DNA from: Adenophora triphylla var. japonica
Lineage: Eukaryota > Streptophyta > Magnoliopsida > Asterales > Campanulaceae
DNA length: 64,000 bases
NCBI GenBank assembly: GCA_022495995.1
Contig: JAFEMH010001289.1
Location: 186,001 to 250,000, forward strand
Direction: 5' to 3'
A program made the translations under genes and the position numbers. Positions 20,700 through 29,994 of this stretch are shown here, piece by piece (position 1 is the first letter of the stretch; each line of letters opens with the position of its first letter). The notes beneath the pieces are model-generated. The model was not told the origin of the DNA and made no database searches. It saw only the letters and a program-made list of their open reading frames with translations.

Positions 20700-20960
20700 C
20701 AAGGTGGCTCAACCGCTTTTGGCGCCAAAAACCAGTTTCTGGAACATTCCGGGAAAATACCCAAAAGGTCCAATAGGTTTTATTCCCAAGAGGTCCTTTG
20801 GCATGAATAATGTACCAAAAGGTACTTCCTTCGCGGGAAACTCATGGAACGTTTCCGGAAGTCTCGGGATAGGACGGGAATTTACCAAAACGCCCTTTAA
20901 TGCAGTTTTATTATATTAAAATGCATCTAAAAGGTTGCGAATTGGATTGGCGTACTTACA

Positions 20961-21003
20961 GAGCCCCTCGACAACGTCACTTTTGGAAAAAGTGGGGTTG
21001 TCG
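20961..21003 (-). promoter_or_regulatory. Polypurine tract of element A with perfect hairpin
   Basis: Directly inside the LTR the minus strand reads GTTGTCGAGGGGCTC then TGTAAGTAC. CGACAAC (20969-20975) pairs with GTTGTCG (20997-21003), and inside it CACTTTT pairs with AAAAGTG. The equivalent outer stem in the rightmost B-type copy is CGGCGAC/GTCGTCG. Confidence 0.65.
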
Positions 21004-21103
21004 ATAAAATAAGACCCAATCTCAATGAGCGACTAGGGTTAAGGTGAAGGGCTAGAAGGGTAAAAAAGGGGAAAGATGGCTGGACCTTTCTGAGAAAGGA
21101 TTC

Positions 21104-21143
21104 CTACGTATCCCTTGAACAAGGGAATCAAGCCAAATCGTAG
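21104..21143 (+). promoter_or_regulatory. CTACG/CGTAG stem-loop, type 1, element A
   Basis: CTACG (21104-21108) and CGTAG (21139-21143) enclose CCCTT/AAGGG (21112-21116 and 21121-21125). It is followed by TTCGG. It lies between the 3' LTR and the tandem repeats, upstream of the antisense gene. Confidence 0.6.
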
Positions 21144-21254
21144 TTCGGAATTACCAAAATTAAATTCATAAGCCAGAAAGGGGTAGAGACGTATCTTCAT
21201 ACCTTTGCTGTGCTTACCTGTGGTTTTCTGAGGGATCGGTATTACTGTGGTCGG

Positions 21255-21925
21255 ATAGTTGCTTCCTTTCACACCAGGTTGTAGCTGCCGGAGGGTCTCA
21301 TTCTGCAACTGGTACTTTTGCGAGTAGCTGTCGGGGGGTCTCATGCTATCGCTTTGTTGACGAGTTGTAGCTGACGGAGGGTCTCATGCTGCAACGGGTC
21401 TTCTGTGGATGCCAGGGGTCTCATACCACTTCTCTCATGCAGGATAGTTGCCGGAGGGTCTCACACTATTGCTGCTTCTTCTCGTGGATGCCGGAGGGAC
21501 TCATACCACTTCTCTTTCTTGCAGGGTAGTTGCCGGAGGGTCTCACACTACTGCTGCTTCTCTTCGTGGATGCCGGAGGGTCTCATACCACTTCTTCTTC
21601 TTCTTTGCTGGGGATGAGTATAGCTGCCGGGGGTCTCACGCTATCTCTTTCTGCTCTGTTGGGGATACATGTGGCTGTCAAGGGTCTCACGCTACTTCTT
21701 CTGCTCTGCTCTTTGTCGTTGATAAGTATAGCTGCCAGGGGACTCACGCTATCTCCACTTTCTGTTCTGTTCTGATAAGTATAGCTGCCAGGGGACTCAC
21801 GCTATCTCCGTTTTTCTGTTCTTTGCTGATCTTTGTGGATGCCAAAGGGACTCATACCACTTCTGCTTCTGCTTTTGTTGTTGATGAATGTAGCTGCCAA
21901 GGGGTCTCACGCTAATTCTTTGTTA
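21255..21925. repeat. Tandem repeats of element A 3' region
   Basis: Units of about 40-60 bp alternate GTAGTTGCCGGAGGGTCTCA- and GTGGATGCCGGAGGGTCTCA-type starts with CT-rich spacers, giving a higher-order period of about 85 bp at first. The array degenerates rightwards to ATAGCTGCCAGGGG blocks. Long open frames across it are a by-product. Confidence 0.8.
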
Positions 21926-22540
21926 CTGGTTTTTTTTTCTGTTGGACGGTCTTCGCTTGATTGCCGCTTTTCTTTGGTGTCCTTAGCTTTTCTTGGGCAG
22001 CTGGGGACTCTGCTTCTTTCTTGTGCCTCGAGGCTATTGGTTTCTGGAAATTTGTTCGTCAACCCGGGAATTCTGTTTTTCGGGGGATTGGCTGCTTTTC
22101 TTGAGATTGTGGGGCTGCTGGTATTGCTGAGCTCTTCTTGGGGGCTGTCACGGATACATATGCCTCTTTGCTTTTTCCTTTCTTCTCCAGTTTAGTCGGA
22201 GGGCCAGTCTTCGGGACTCAATTGATTATTGTACCTGCGGGGGTAAAACAACATATGCCAGTGCTACGCCTAAACAAGCCTATCTTGTTAGCAAAGATTA
22301 ATATATGTTAGCTTGGTTTGTGCGAGTCTGTCTGTTCCGGGAAAGCGAACGCAATTATTGGGTTAAAGGTCGGCTTTGTCGGGTTTATATATGGGGTTTT
22401 GGGATTGTTTCAGGTAGGTGTGTATAGCAGGGGTCCTCTCCTGTGTATTTTCAGGGGTATGTTACGGCAACGGCGAGTTGGAAAATGCTCTGGGGTAACC
22501 ACTGCAGGCTTTTCCACACTGTCTGCTCTCAGCCAAAGTA

Positions 22541-22552
22541 TGTCGCCCGACA
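22541..22552 (+). promoter_or_regulatory. Inverted repeat upstream of the antisense gene of element A
   Basis: TGTCGCCCGACA is the same type of motif as in the A and C LTR promoters. It lies about 175 bp upstream of the antisense ATG (22726). A related TGTCACACGAC follows about 30 bp later. It is possibly promoter sequence for the antisense gene. Confidence 0.45.
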
Positions 22553-22742
22553 TGTTGTGTCTGTTTGGCTTCTTCTGTCACACGACTGAGGGAGGCTCGC
22601 AACAGCTCTTTCAAAGTCGGTCCAGGCTTCATTCTGCAGACACTGTCTTCTTAGTAGAGAAACCCAGCAACCCTTATTTGGCAGATAAGCGATTCCTTTG
22701 GTCAGGACTGATACTTTTGGCTGCAATGGAACATCATAGCAA

Positions 22743-22747
22743 GGAGG
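22743..22747. repeat. Left target-site duplication of element B
   Basis: GGAGG directly precedes the TG of the LTR at 22748 and is repeated at 39998-40002 after the terminal CA of the right LTR. Confidence 0.9.
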
Positions 22748-24154
22748 TGAAATTACCCGGATCCGAGTAGGCTTCGCAGCCCCGGCATCTGGCATTTCCC
22801 CGCTTTGCAGCGTTTTCAAGTTGGAGGTGTCTCGCCGTTTGTTTTCGCATTTGTAGAGTCGCCACGCCGTTTTTATTAAGCCCAAAACATTGAAAAAGGG
22901 CATCAGTTTAAAGATAATTTTAAACTGTTTTTGTGTGATGAGATTTTGAGTTCGGAGGTCAGATGACTCCTCGGGAAGAGAATATTAGAATATTAGAGCT
23001 CACTCCGAGTAGCCTCGTAAAACGAGTCTTTCTGATACCCCTAATATCCTTTAAATGTTGTGTGTGTGTGTGTGTGCTTTTAAAAATGCATGTCAGACGG
23101 ATGTCTACATTGTATGCTATGTATGGAAATGTATTGAAATAGTAATGGAAGGAAGCCTTACCAATGTTGGTTCGTGTCTGTCTTCCGCCGGGGAATAGTG
23201 TTTGAGGTCGGAGTAGCGTTCCTGCATGGATCGGGATTGCTTCGGGAGATGCCGTTGTCCGCGGACAGCAGTTTCGCGTGAGTCGAGGTTGTAGGCTGCG
23301 TCGGGCAGAGGTTCGGCGTGCGTGGGGATCGCCTGGATCACTCTGCGCAGGTTCGGCGTGCGTTGTGGTGGCAGGAGTCACTCGGGCGTAGTTTCGGCGT
23401 GGCTGGGATCGCCGGTTTGACTCGGAAAAGAGCCGGACACCGTGGAAAGACTGTGCAAGGCCTCTGAGTACCACGAGGGGCCTCAGTAGTACCTCGAGAG
23501 TGCCTCTGGGCAGCGCGGAGCGTCTCTGAGCGCTGGGAGGCTTCTGAGCACCACGAGGGGGCTCTAAGGCCTCAAGGATCCGAAAGGGGCCGGAATGCCT
23601 CTAAGGACTTAGAGGGGAAGCCGAAGGCCTAGGGAGGAAGAGAGAAGTGGGAGGTGTGTGAAAATGAGGAGGGGGAGCCCTCTATTTATAGTGCCGTATT
23701 AGGTGCAAAGAGGTCCGTACGGACCTCCCCGGTAATCCAAGATTTTGGTTTTCCTCGATTTGAGGGAATCCGATGATGGAGGAATATTTGCAATTATGGT
23801 GTCCCCGAGCAATAAGGTCCGTACGGACCATCTTGCATGCAAAGAGGTCCGTACGGACCAACTCGCAGGGGGTAATCATTTCTCCCTGGATTTGAGGGAA
23901 TATTGTGGACTTTAAGAAGATTCAAGAATTATGACAACAAAGAGGTCCGTACGGACCAATATTGCTTTCCCAATTTCCCGAAAATTCCCAAAAGGTCCTT
24001 TTGTCCCTTTATCCTGCAGTAAAGGCTCCTCCCTTGGTTTGGTTGGGGGTTTAGAGAGGGTTTTGAGTGAGAGGGGTCGTCGAGACCGTGTTGATGAGTC
24101 TCGCGGTGTTTCCCGTGTGTTTGAAAGGGTGTGATCCAGATTGGGGTACTTACA
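22748..24154 (-). repeat. 3' LTR of element B
   Basis: 1407 bp, TGAAATTACCCGG ... GGTACTTACA on the plus strand. It contains four perfect GGTCCGTACGGACC palindromes (23712, 23816, 23846, 23944), a TATA box at 23682-23690, a (GT)n run at about 23057-23074, hairpins CTCGG/CCGAG and CTCGT/ACGAG (22970-23026), and GAGTCGCCA at 22856-22864. Confidence 0.9.
23682..23957 (-). promoter_or_regulatory. LTR promoter of element B: TATA box and four 14-bp palindromes
   Basis: TATAAATAG (complement of 23682-23690) is preceded in element sense by GGTCCGTACGGACC at 23712-23725, a gap of 21 nt, with further copies at 23816, 23846 and 23944. Most copies sit in the wider context CAAAGAGGTCCGTACGGACC. The same spacing recurs in the other two B-type LTRs. 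Confidence 0.75.
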
Positions 24155-24196
24155 GAGCCCTCGACGACGTCACTTATGAAAGAAGTGGGGTCGCCG
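24155..24196 (-). promoter_or_regulatory. Polypurine tract and hairpin of element B
   Basis: The minus strand reads GTCGAGGGCTC then the LTR start. CGACGAC (24162-24168) can pair with GTCGCCG (24190-24196), with one mismatch, around CACTT/AAGTG. Confidence 0.6.
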
Positions 24197-24326
24197 ATAA
24201 GATAAGTGGTCCTAACTGGATCGCGTGGCCGGGAGATAAAGTGACCGGGAGGTCAGCCGCGAGGACGTGGTGGTGTCCTATCGTGTGACCGCATAGGCCG
24301 CAGGGCCGGACCCCGTGATAGGATTC

Positions 24327-24538
24327 CTACGTATCCCCGGCGGGAATCAAGCCTCGGTCGTAGTTCGGTGTGGGGTGAGTGTTTTGTGAATGCGGGCGTG
24401 GTGGTGCCCCGAAGTGTCGTGTGACCGCCGAGGCCGCGGTAAGGACGCGGTGGTGTCCCGGGTGACCGCATAGGTCGATGGCCGGACCCCGTGATAGGAT
24501 TCCTACGTATCCCCGGCGGGAATCAAGCCCGGTCGTAG
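24327..24538 (+). promoter_or_regulatory. Two CTACG/CGTAG stem-loops, type 1, element B
   Basis: Copies at 24327-24363 and 24503-24538 have arms CTACG and CGTAG and inner TCCC/GGGA stems, with the AATCAAGCC linker. They are part of a duplicated block of about 177 bp. Confidence 0.6.
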
Positions 24539-24707
24539 TTCGCAGGTCGTGAATTTGTGAGTGCGGCGCGTGGTGGTGCCCCGAAGTGGTGGTGACCGCC
24601 GAGGTGACCGCCGAGGTCAATTGTGAGGACGTGGTGGTGTCCCGGGATGGAAATTTTATGATTTTCCTAATCGGGTGGTTTAAGGCCTTCCGGGCCGGAG
24701 ATAGTTG

Positions 24708-25122
24708 TGAGGACTTGAATCGTCTTCTGATTGCGGTTGGTGCCACGCTGGAGGACTTTGAATCGTCTTCTGGCGGCGGTTGGTGCCACGCTGGAGGACT
24801 TTGAATCGTCTTCTGGCGGCGGTTGATGTTATGCGCGAGGACTTTGAATCGTCTTCTAGCCGCAGTTGATGTAATGCGCGAGGACTTTGAATCGTCTTCT
24901 AGCCGCAGGTGATGTAATGCGCGAGGACTTTGAATCGTCTTCTAGCCGCGGTTGATGTAATGCGCGAGGACTTTGAATCGTCTTCTAGCCGCAGTTGATG
25001 TAATGCGCGAGGACTTTGAATCGTCTTCTAGCCGCAGGTGATGTAATGCGCGAGGACTTTGAATCGTCTTCTAGCCGCAGGTGATGTAATGCGCGAGGAC
25101 TTTGAATCGTCTTCTAGCCGCA
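24708..25122. repeat. 43-bp tandem repeat, ten copies
   Basis: Units containing GAGGACTTTGAATCGTCTTC recur every 43 bp (ACTTTGAATC starts at 24755, 24798, 24841 and so on). The first copies carry GGTGCCACGCTG and the later ones GATGTAATGCGC, so the array grew from one side. Confidence 0.9.
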
Positions 25123-25764
25123 TTTGTGGAGGCATGGCTGCCTTGTGCTTTGATAGCGAGAGGCGTAGATGCCTTTGTGTTTTTGCATGTTGAGTAGAAG
25201 GTTGGACTTACGATGACTGCCGGTGCTTGCGTTGCCGTTGAAGTGGGCAAGGATGACGGCCGGTGATTGCTTCACCATTTGGCATTTTGGAGGCGCTTCG
25301 TGCCTCGGGGACTTGTACTGAGGTGTTGGCTCCTTCTTGTGCTTGTTTTGCCGTTGAGTGGGCAAGGATGATGGTCGGTGCCGGGATATGCAGCCTTGTA
25401 TGACTTCCCTTTCGACTTGTTGGGAGGAGCTCTGGCTTACTTTGATGGCCGGTGCTTGCGTTGCCGTTGAAGTGGGCGAAAGTTCGGGCTTACACCGACC
25501 GCCGGTGCTTGAATTGTCTGGGATGCATGACCTCGTAGGGCCCTTTTCTGTTGGGAAGATGACTTCGGACCTCCTTTGAGGGCCAAGTGGCCGAGTTGTC
25601 GCTGAGCGTTTGGAGGCGTCTTGTGCCTTGATATTCGTGCTGGGAGGTGTTGGCTCCTTCTTGAATTGCCGTTGAGCGGGCGGTGGTTGAATTGCCGTTG
25701 AGCGTTTGGAGGCGTCTTGTGCCTTGGGATTCGTGCTGGGAGGTGTTGGCTCCTTCTTGAGTCG
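25123..25764. repeat. Irregular repeats in the 3' region of element B
   Basis: Degenerate words such as GCCGTTGAAGTGGGC, GGAGGCGTCTTGTGCCTT and GGTGTTGGCTCCTTCTTG recur at irregular spacing. The segment looks like an older, scrambled version of the array to its right. No gene. Confidence 0.6.
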
Positions 25765-26176
25765 CCGTTGAGTGGGCGAGGACCGGTCTTACGTTGACGG
25801 CCGGGGATTGAATTGCCGTTGAGTGGGCGAGGACCGGTCTTACGTTGACGGCCGGGGATTGAATTGCCGTTGAAGTGGGCCAGGACCGGTCTTACGTTGA
25901 CGGCCGGGGATTGAATTGCCGTTGAGTGGGCGAGGTCCGGTCTTACGCTTGACGGCCGGTTCTTGAATTGCCGTTGAGTGGGCGAGGACCGGTCTTACGT
26001 TGACGGCCGGGGATTGAATTGCCGTTGGAGTGGGCGAGGACCGGTCTTACGTTGACGGCCGGGGATTGAATTGCCGTTGGAGTGGGCGAGGACCGGTCTT
26101 ACGTTGATGGCCGGGGATTGAATTGCCGTTGGAGTGGGCGAGGACCGGTCTTACGTTGACGGCCGGGGATTGAATT
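25765..26176. repeat. 50-52-bp tandem repeat, about eight copies
   Basis: Units containing GGACCGGTCTTACGTTGACG and GGGGATTGAATTGCCGTTG are repeated with one- or two-base indels. The array ends just before the promoter-like palindromes of the first antisense gene. Confidence 0.9.
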
Positions 26177-26284
26177 GAAGGGTTAGGGACCATTCTGCAC
26201 TTGGATTTGCTGGAAAAGGCCTTAGGACAGCCAGGGGCAAAGATTATAAGGGCAGGAAAGTAATTTGGCCACCCCTTGCAAAGA

Positions 26285-26329
26285 GGTCCGTACGGACCAA
26301 CCTGGGTTGCAAAGAGGTCCGTACGGACC
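26285..26329 (+). promoter_or_regulatory. Two LTR-type palindromes upstream of antisense gene 1 of element B
   Basis: GGTCCGTACGGACC at 26285-26298 and 26316-26329, in the same CAAAGAGG context as in the B LTR. A TTTAAATG at about 26366 is a possible TATA-like box. The antisense ATG is at 26484, about 155 bp downstream. Confidence 0.55.
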
Positions 26330-26483
26330 AATGTTGACTTTTTACAGTTCCTGTGTTTTGACCAGTTTAAATGCCGAGCCCTTCCCCATTCCTTCTTCTT
26401 CCATGCGTGAACCAGTAGAGAGAGAGAGAGAAAATCCTCCATTGTTAACCAAAATCAACAATTTTTTGCTTGAATTGCTTGCC

Positions 26484-29450
26484 ATGGCTGAAGGATCTCG
26501 AAGGAGTCGTCGTCAACGCAGTCAAGAGGTGGTCGAGCAACGGATGGAGCTTCAAAGAAATTGGATTTCGTTCGTTCCATCTTCGAAGAACCCGGATGTC
26601 TTGTATCCGAATCCGGAGGTGCACAATCGTCGCTCTATGAACGTCGGGGAGGTAAGAAATCTGTTCCGTTTTGATTCCCTGCTCGAATTTTTGAATGCTA
26701 GAACTAGGTTTTAGTTTTTCGCATTTTTGAATTTTTTGTTATTATTATTATTTTTATTATTTTTTTATGCCTTTTTGTGAAATTCTTGATGAATTGTTGA
26801 AAATGGACATGTAAAAATTGTGGGTATGTGTATTTTGTGCAGAAATGTGTAGATTAGCTCTTATTTGTGAAAATAAAGTGCTTCTCTAATGAAATGCATG
26901 CTTTGGTGTTTTGTACCGTATGCTATTTATGTATGTACATTATGAGAAAAATTATCGTGTAGTGATAATTTTTGTGAAAAATGTGACATGTGCCGTGTTT
27001 TGTGACGGGTTTTGTCTGAAAGTGTGTGCCGTGTAGGGACGGATTTTTTGAAAAATGTGTTATGCATATGTGTCGTGCCGTGTGTGCCATGTTCTTGGGT
27101 GACGGACTTTGTGGGGAAAATATGTGCAATATGTGCCGTGTTTTTGTGACGGGTTATATGTGCCTTTGCCGTGTTGGGACGGACTTTTTTTTTTTGAAAA
27201 TGTGTCGTGTAGGGCTTAATCCCTTTTTTTTTTCTTTTGAGAGAAATGTGTACAGTGTGTGCCGTGTTTTTGTGACGGACTGCATGGGAAAAATTATATG
27301 TATAATGTATGTGAAAATTATGTGCGACATGTGCCGTGTTTTGTGACGGGTTATATGTGAAAAATATGTGCAATGTGTGCCGTGTTTTGTGACGGGTTAT
27401 TTTCATGGCTTTCCGTGTTGGGACGGACTTTTGTGCCTTTTGTTTTATATTAAGTACTGTGATTGACGTACCTTTGCTGTGTTTACCTGCAGGATGCGGG
27501 GCTTATGGCCGGGAAGGCCAAGAGGATGAAGACTCGGGATCGCTCGAGGCCGTTGTTGAGCCGTGGCGCCGGATGCCCGATATTTCCGTGGATGGTAGGC
27601 CGAGTCCCAGAGGCCGGTCTACGCTTCGGCCCGGGTGTGTTCGTCGAGAACCCGGCCGGAGTTTCGATACGAGGAAGAACAAGAGCGTCTTCCTTGGCCT
27701 TTCTCGAGTACCGGTGGGATACCACCCACACCTTCCATCCGAGCCGGGAGAGGTGACGGTGACGCCGACCGACTTTGCGGCGATTACCGGGCTTTCCTTC
27801 AAAGGAGGGCCGGTACGGTGGAGAGATATGATCTCCGATGTGGTGTCGACCGAGCCGGCCGGGCTTTGAGCCTCGTCCTCGCAGGGGCCCGGCATGTTGT
27901 ATAGTGACGTGGAGCCGAAGATCACGGCCAGCATTGGGGCCTACATCCGGGTACCGGCCAGTGACGGCGGAGCAGCTTGGCGCGCTCCTTTTGTGGTATG
28001 CACCGTCCGAGACTTTGTTCTCGAACCACGCGACCGCGGCTCCCTTTGCTCTGTTGGAGAGCTTGATTGACTCGGGATAGGGTCCGTGATATTGCTTGGG
28101 GCGAGGCGTGCTTGGCCGAGCTCTACTTCTCCTTGGACCGGTTTAGCCGGGCGCGCGCTCGTTGGCCTGCTTTTGACTTTGCTTTGGAGGTATGAGTTTA
28201 TTGCCGTTTTTGATTTAGCAACTTGTCGTTTCTCCGTTTTCTTTTGCACCGAGCCCTTCTCGTTTTTGTCACGTGTGGTTCTATGAGGTTTTCCAAAGTG
28301 CTTCCCGTGGGATAGAGATCCGGGCCGTTGCCGCGTACCCCGCTATGTCAATGGGCTCGCACGGCGAGGAAGAGGAGGACCAGCAGGGGGAAGCTCACCA
28401 TCGCCTACGGGGATGTGCAGGAGCGTCTGGAGAGGGGTAGCCCTGAGGGGTTCGTTTTGTTCCCGTGGGCTCGGTGATGAGGGGGATGAGTTTGAGGGGG
28501 CTCCCGAGGTGACAAGCCGCAGCGAAGATGCCGCGGGCTTGACTCCGCGATGTTATGTATCCTGGGGGAGCGGGTCTTCTGGCAAAGATGGCCCCGTGTG
28601 CTTCCCGTGGCTCCGAGGGACCCTCCCTTTGGGATGCTTGATTCCCGGGACATGGACGTGCTCGATTTTGAGAGGTACCTTGGCGGTGTGGGCGCCGAGG
28701 AGTTCATTTTGTATGGAGAGGAGTACGGGGCCTTCGTGAGGAGGAAGCTGAGGACGCCGCAGTACCGGCGAGGAGAGAGAGGCCGGCCCGCAGCTCCCCT
28801 GCAGGTTCCGATGCCGGGCCGGATTTCACGTATGTCCGCGGGGACGGATCGAGGAGGAGGGTGTCTCGTACCTGCTCGAGCAGCTCCCGCCGCATACAGA
28901 GTGGATCCCGATAGATCGGTGAGTGTGCCGACTCTTTTCCATCTTGGCATCTTTTCGTATTTTTCTCTTTTTGTTGTCGAGTATAACCGTATTGCCGAGC
29001 GTTTCCTTGGTCGCTTGTTGGTGCAGTCCCGGGAGAGCTTATGATATGCCGACTCGCCGTTACGTGGCGATGAGGTCGTTTGCGAAGAAGATGGCTTCAA
29101 GATATCTTGCCGGTCTCGCGACGCGTGCCGGCGTACGAGCCTATGCCTTCGAGGCATTCTCAGACGTTCCTCCGCCTAGAGCCGAGCCGGAGCCGCAGCA
29201 GAGGGACCTTCGAGGGGGCGGCATAGCATGGATGCCGGACGTCTTCGGGAGCCGCAGGCCTTCGAGGGAGCAGCCCTTTTATCGCTCATGCCTCCGCATG
29301 GCGCACAGGTGAGGGTTCCTCGAGCCTTCTTTCTTCGATCCTTTCGCCGGATTTGATCCTTCGGATTACTTTTCGTGGGAGCCTCCGGCGGTGCTCGGTG
29401 ATTCGACGACGAGGATGTGACGGCGAGTTCGCCGGGATGCCCGACTTTTC
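26484..29450 (+). pseudogene. Antisense gene 1 of element B: plant mobile domain protein, decayed
   Basis: Exon 1 (26484-26651) encodes MAEGSRRSRRQRSQEVVEQR and more, and ends at AG|GTAAG. A long repeat-filled intron follows, and exon 2 starts after CTGCAG at 27493. Exon 2 contains EYRWDTTHTFHPS and VTVTPTDFAAITGLSFKGGP, typical of the aminotransferase-like plant mobile domain. Later blocks include ETLFSNHATAAPFALLESLI and, after a frameshift at about 28075, a WGEACLAELYFSLDRF-type segment up to a donor at 28189. Further exon-like pieces reach about 29450, with stops and shifts. Plant mobile domain proteins are known both as genes (MAIN-like) and as retroelement passengers. Here the location antisense to gag-pol marks it as a passenger. 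Confidence 0.6.
26985..27430. repeat. Minisatellite-like repeats in the intron of antisense gene 1
   Basis: About nine imperfect units of 40-55 bp contain TGTGCCGTGTTTTGTGACGG or TGCCGTGT(A/T)GGGACGGA, separated by AT-rich links. They occupy much of the 840-bp intron (26652-27492). Confidence 0.7.
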
Positions 29451-29832
29451 TTGGAGGACCTCGGCGAGGATGATGATGCCGAGGAGTCTCGATTAGTATT
29501 CATTTGCTTTCCTCTTTCATATCCCTCTTTTTTTTTGTTTAGCAAATGTACATTTGATGGGTACCGTAATAAAACACTCGTATTTGCACGGCAAACAAGA
29601 TTTTATTTTAAGATGTAATGTCATTTTTGTGATTCCCTGGATTTGTCCTAGAAATTGTTGCTATTATTATTATATTTTTGTACATGCCACGTGAGCCGAG
29701 AGTGCGTTTGTGGGTAGTGTATGTTTGCCTAGAATGGCTTTGGCCGTTGTTTGGGCGCTTTGGAGCAAGGTCCGGCTAAGGACAATGGTTGTTGTACGGT
29801 TTGCTGGGGAAAATGGGTTCTTTTTGCAAGGA

Positions 29833-29904
29833 GGTCCGTACGGCCATACTTAGCATGCAAAGAGGTCCGTACGGACCAACCTTGCTTTGGGAAGGACATA
29901 AATG
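29833..29904 (+). promoter_or_regulatory. LTR-type palindromes and TATA-like box upstream of antisense gene 2 of element B
   Basis: GGTCCGTACGGCC (29833-29845, one base missing) and GGTCCGTACGGACC (29864-29877), followed after 20 nt by CATAAATG. The ATG is at 29995. The order and spacing copy those of the LTR promoter. Confidence 0.55.
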
Positions 29905-29994
29905 CTTTCCAAAGTCCGGTTCTTCCCCATTTCCCCATTTGCAGCCATTTTCGAGCTTTCTTCCCCATTTTCTCTAGGAACCTCCATTTTTGCC

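Larger units (their letters stand above)
19551..20960 (-). repeat. 3' LTR of element A (complete)
   Basis: 1410 bp; on the minus strand it reads TGTAAGTACGCC ... GCGAGCGCACATTCA. It contains near-palindromic TGTCGCGTGACA-type motifs at 19931, 19964, 19998, 20649 and 20689, a TATA box at 20616-20625, three hairpins shared with C or with all families, and GGAGTCGCCA at 19602-19611. ORF-like stretches inside it are not genes. Confidence 0.9.

Noticed and set aside
21405..22195. Long plus-strand open frames through the A tandem repeats
   Set aside because: Low-complexity Leu/Ser-rich translations produced by repeat units; several frames are open at once and no domain is visible.
26927..27406. 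Long minus-strand His/Thr-rich open frame
   Set aside because: It is the reverse translation of the TGTGCCGTGTTTTGTGACGG minisatellite in an intron.
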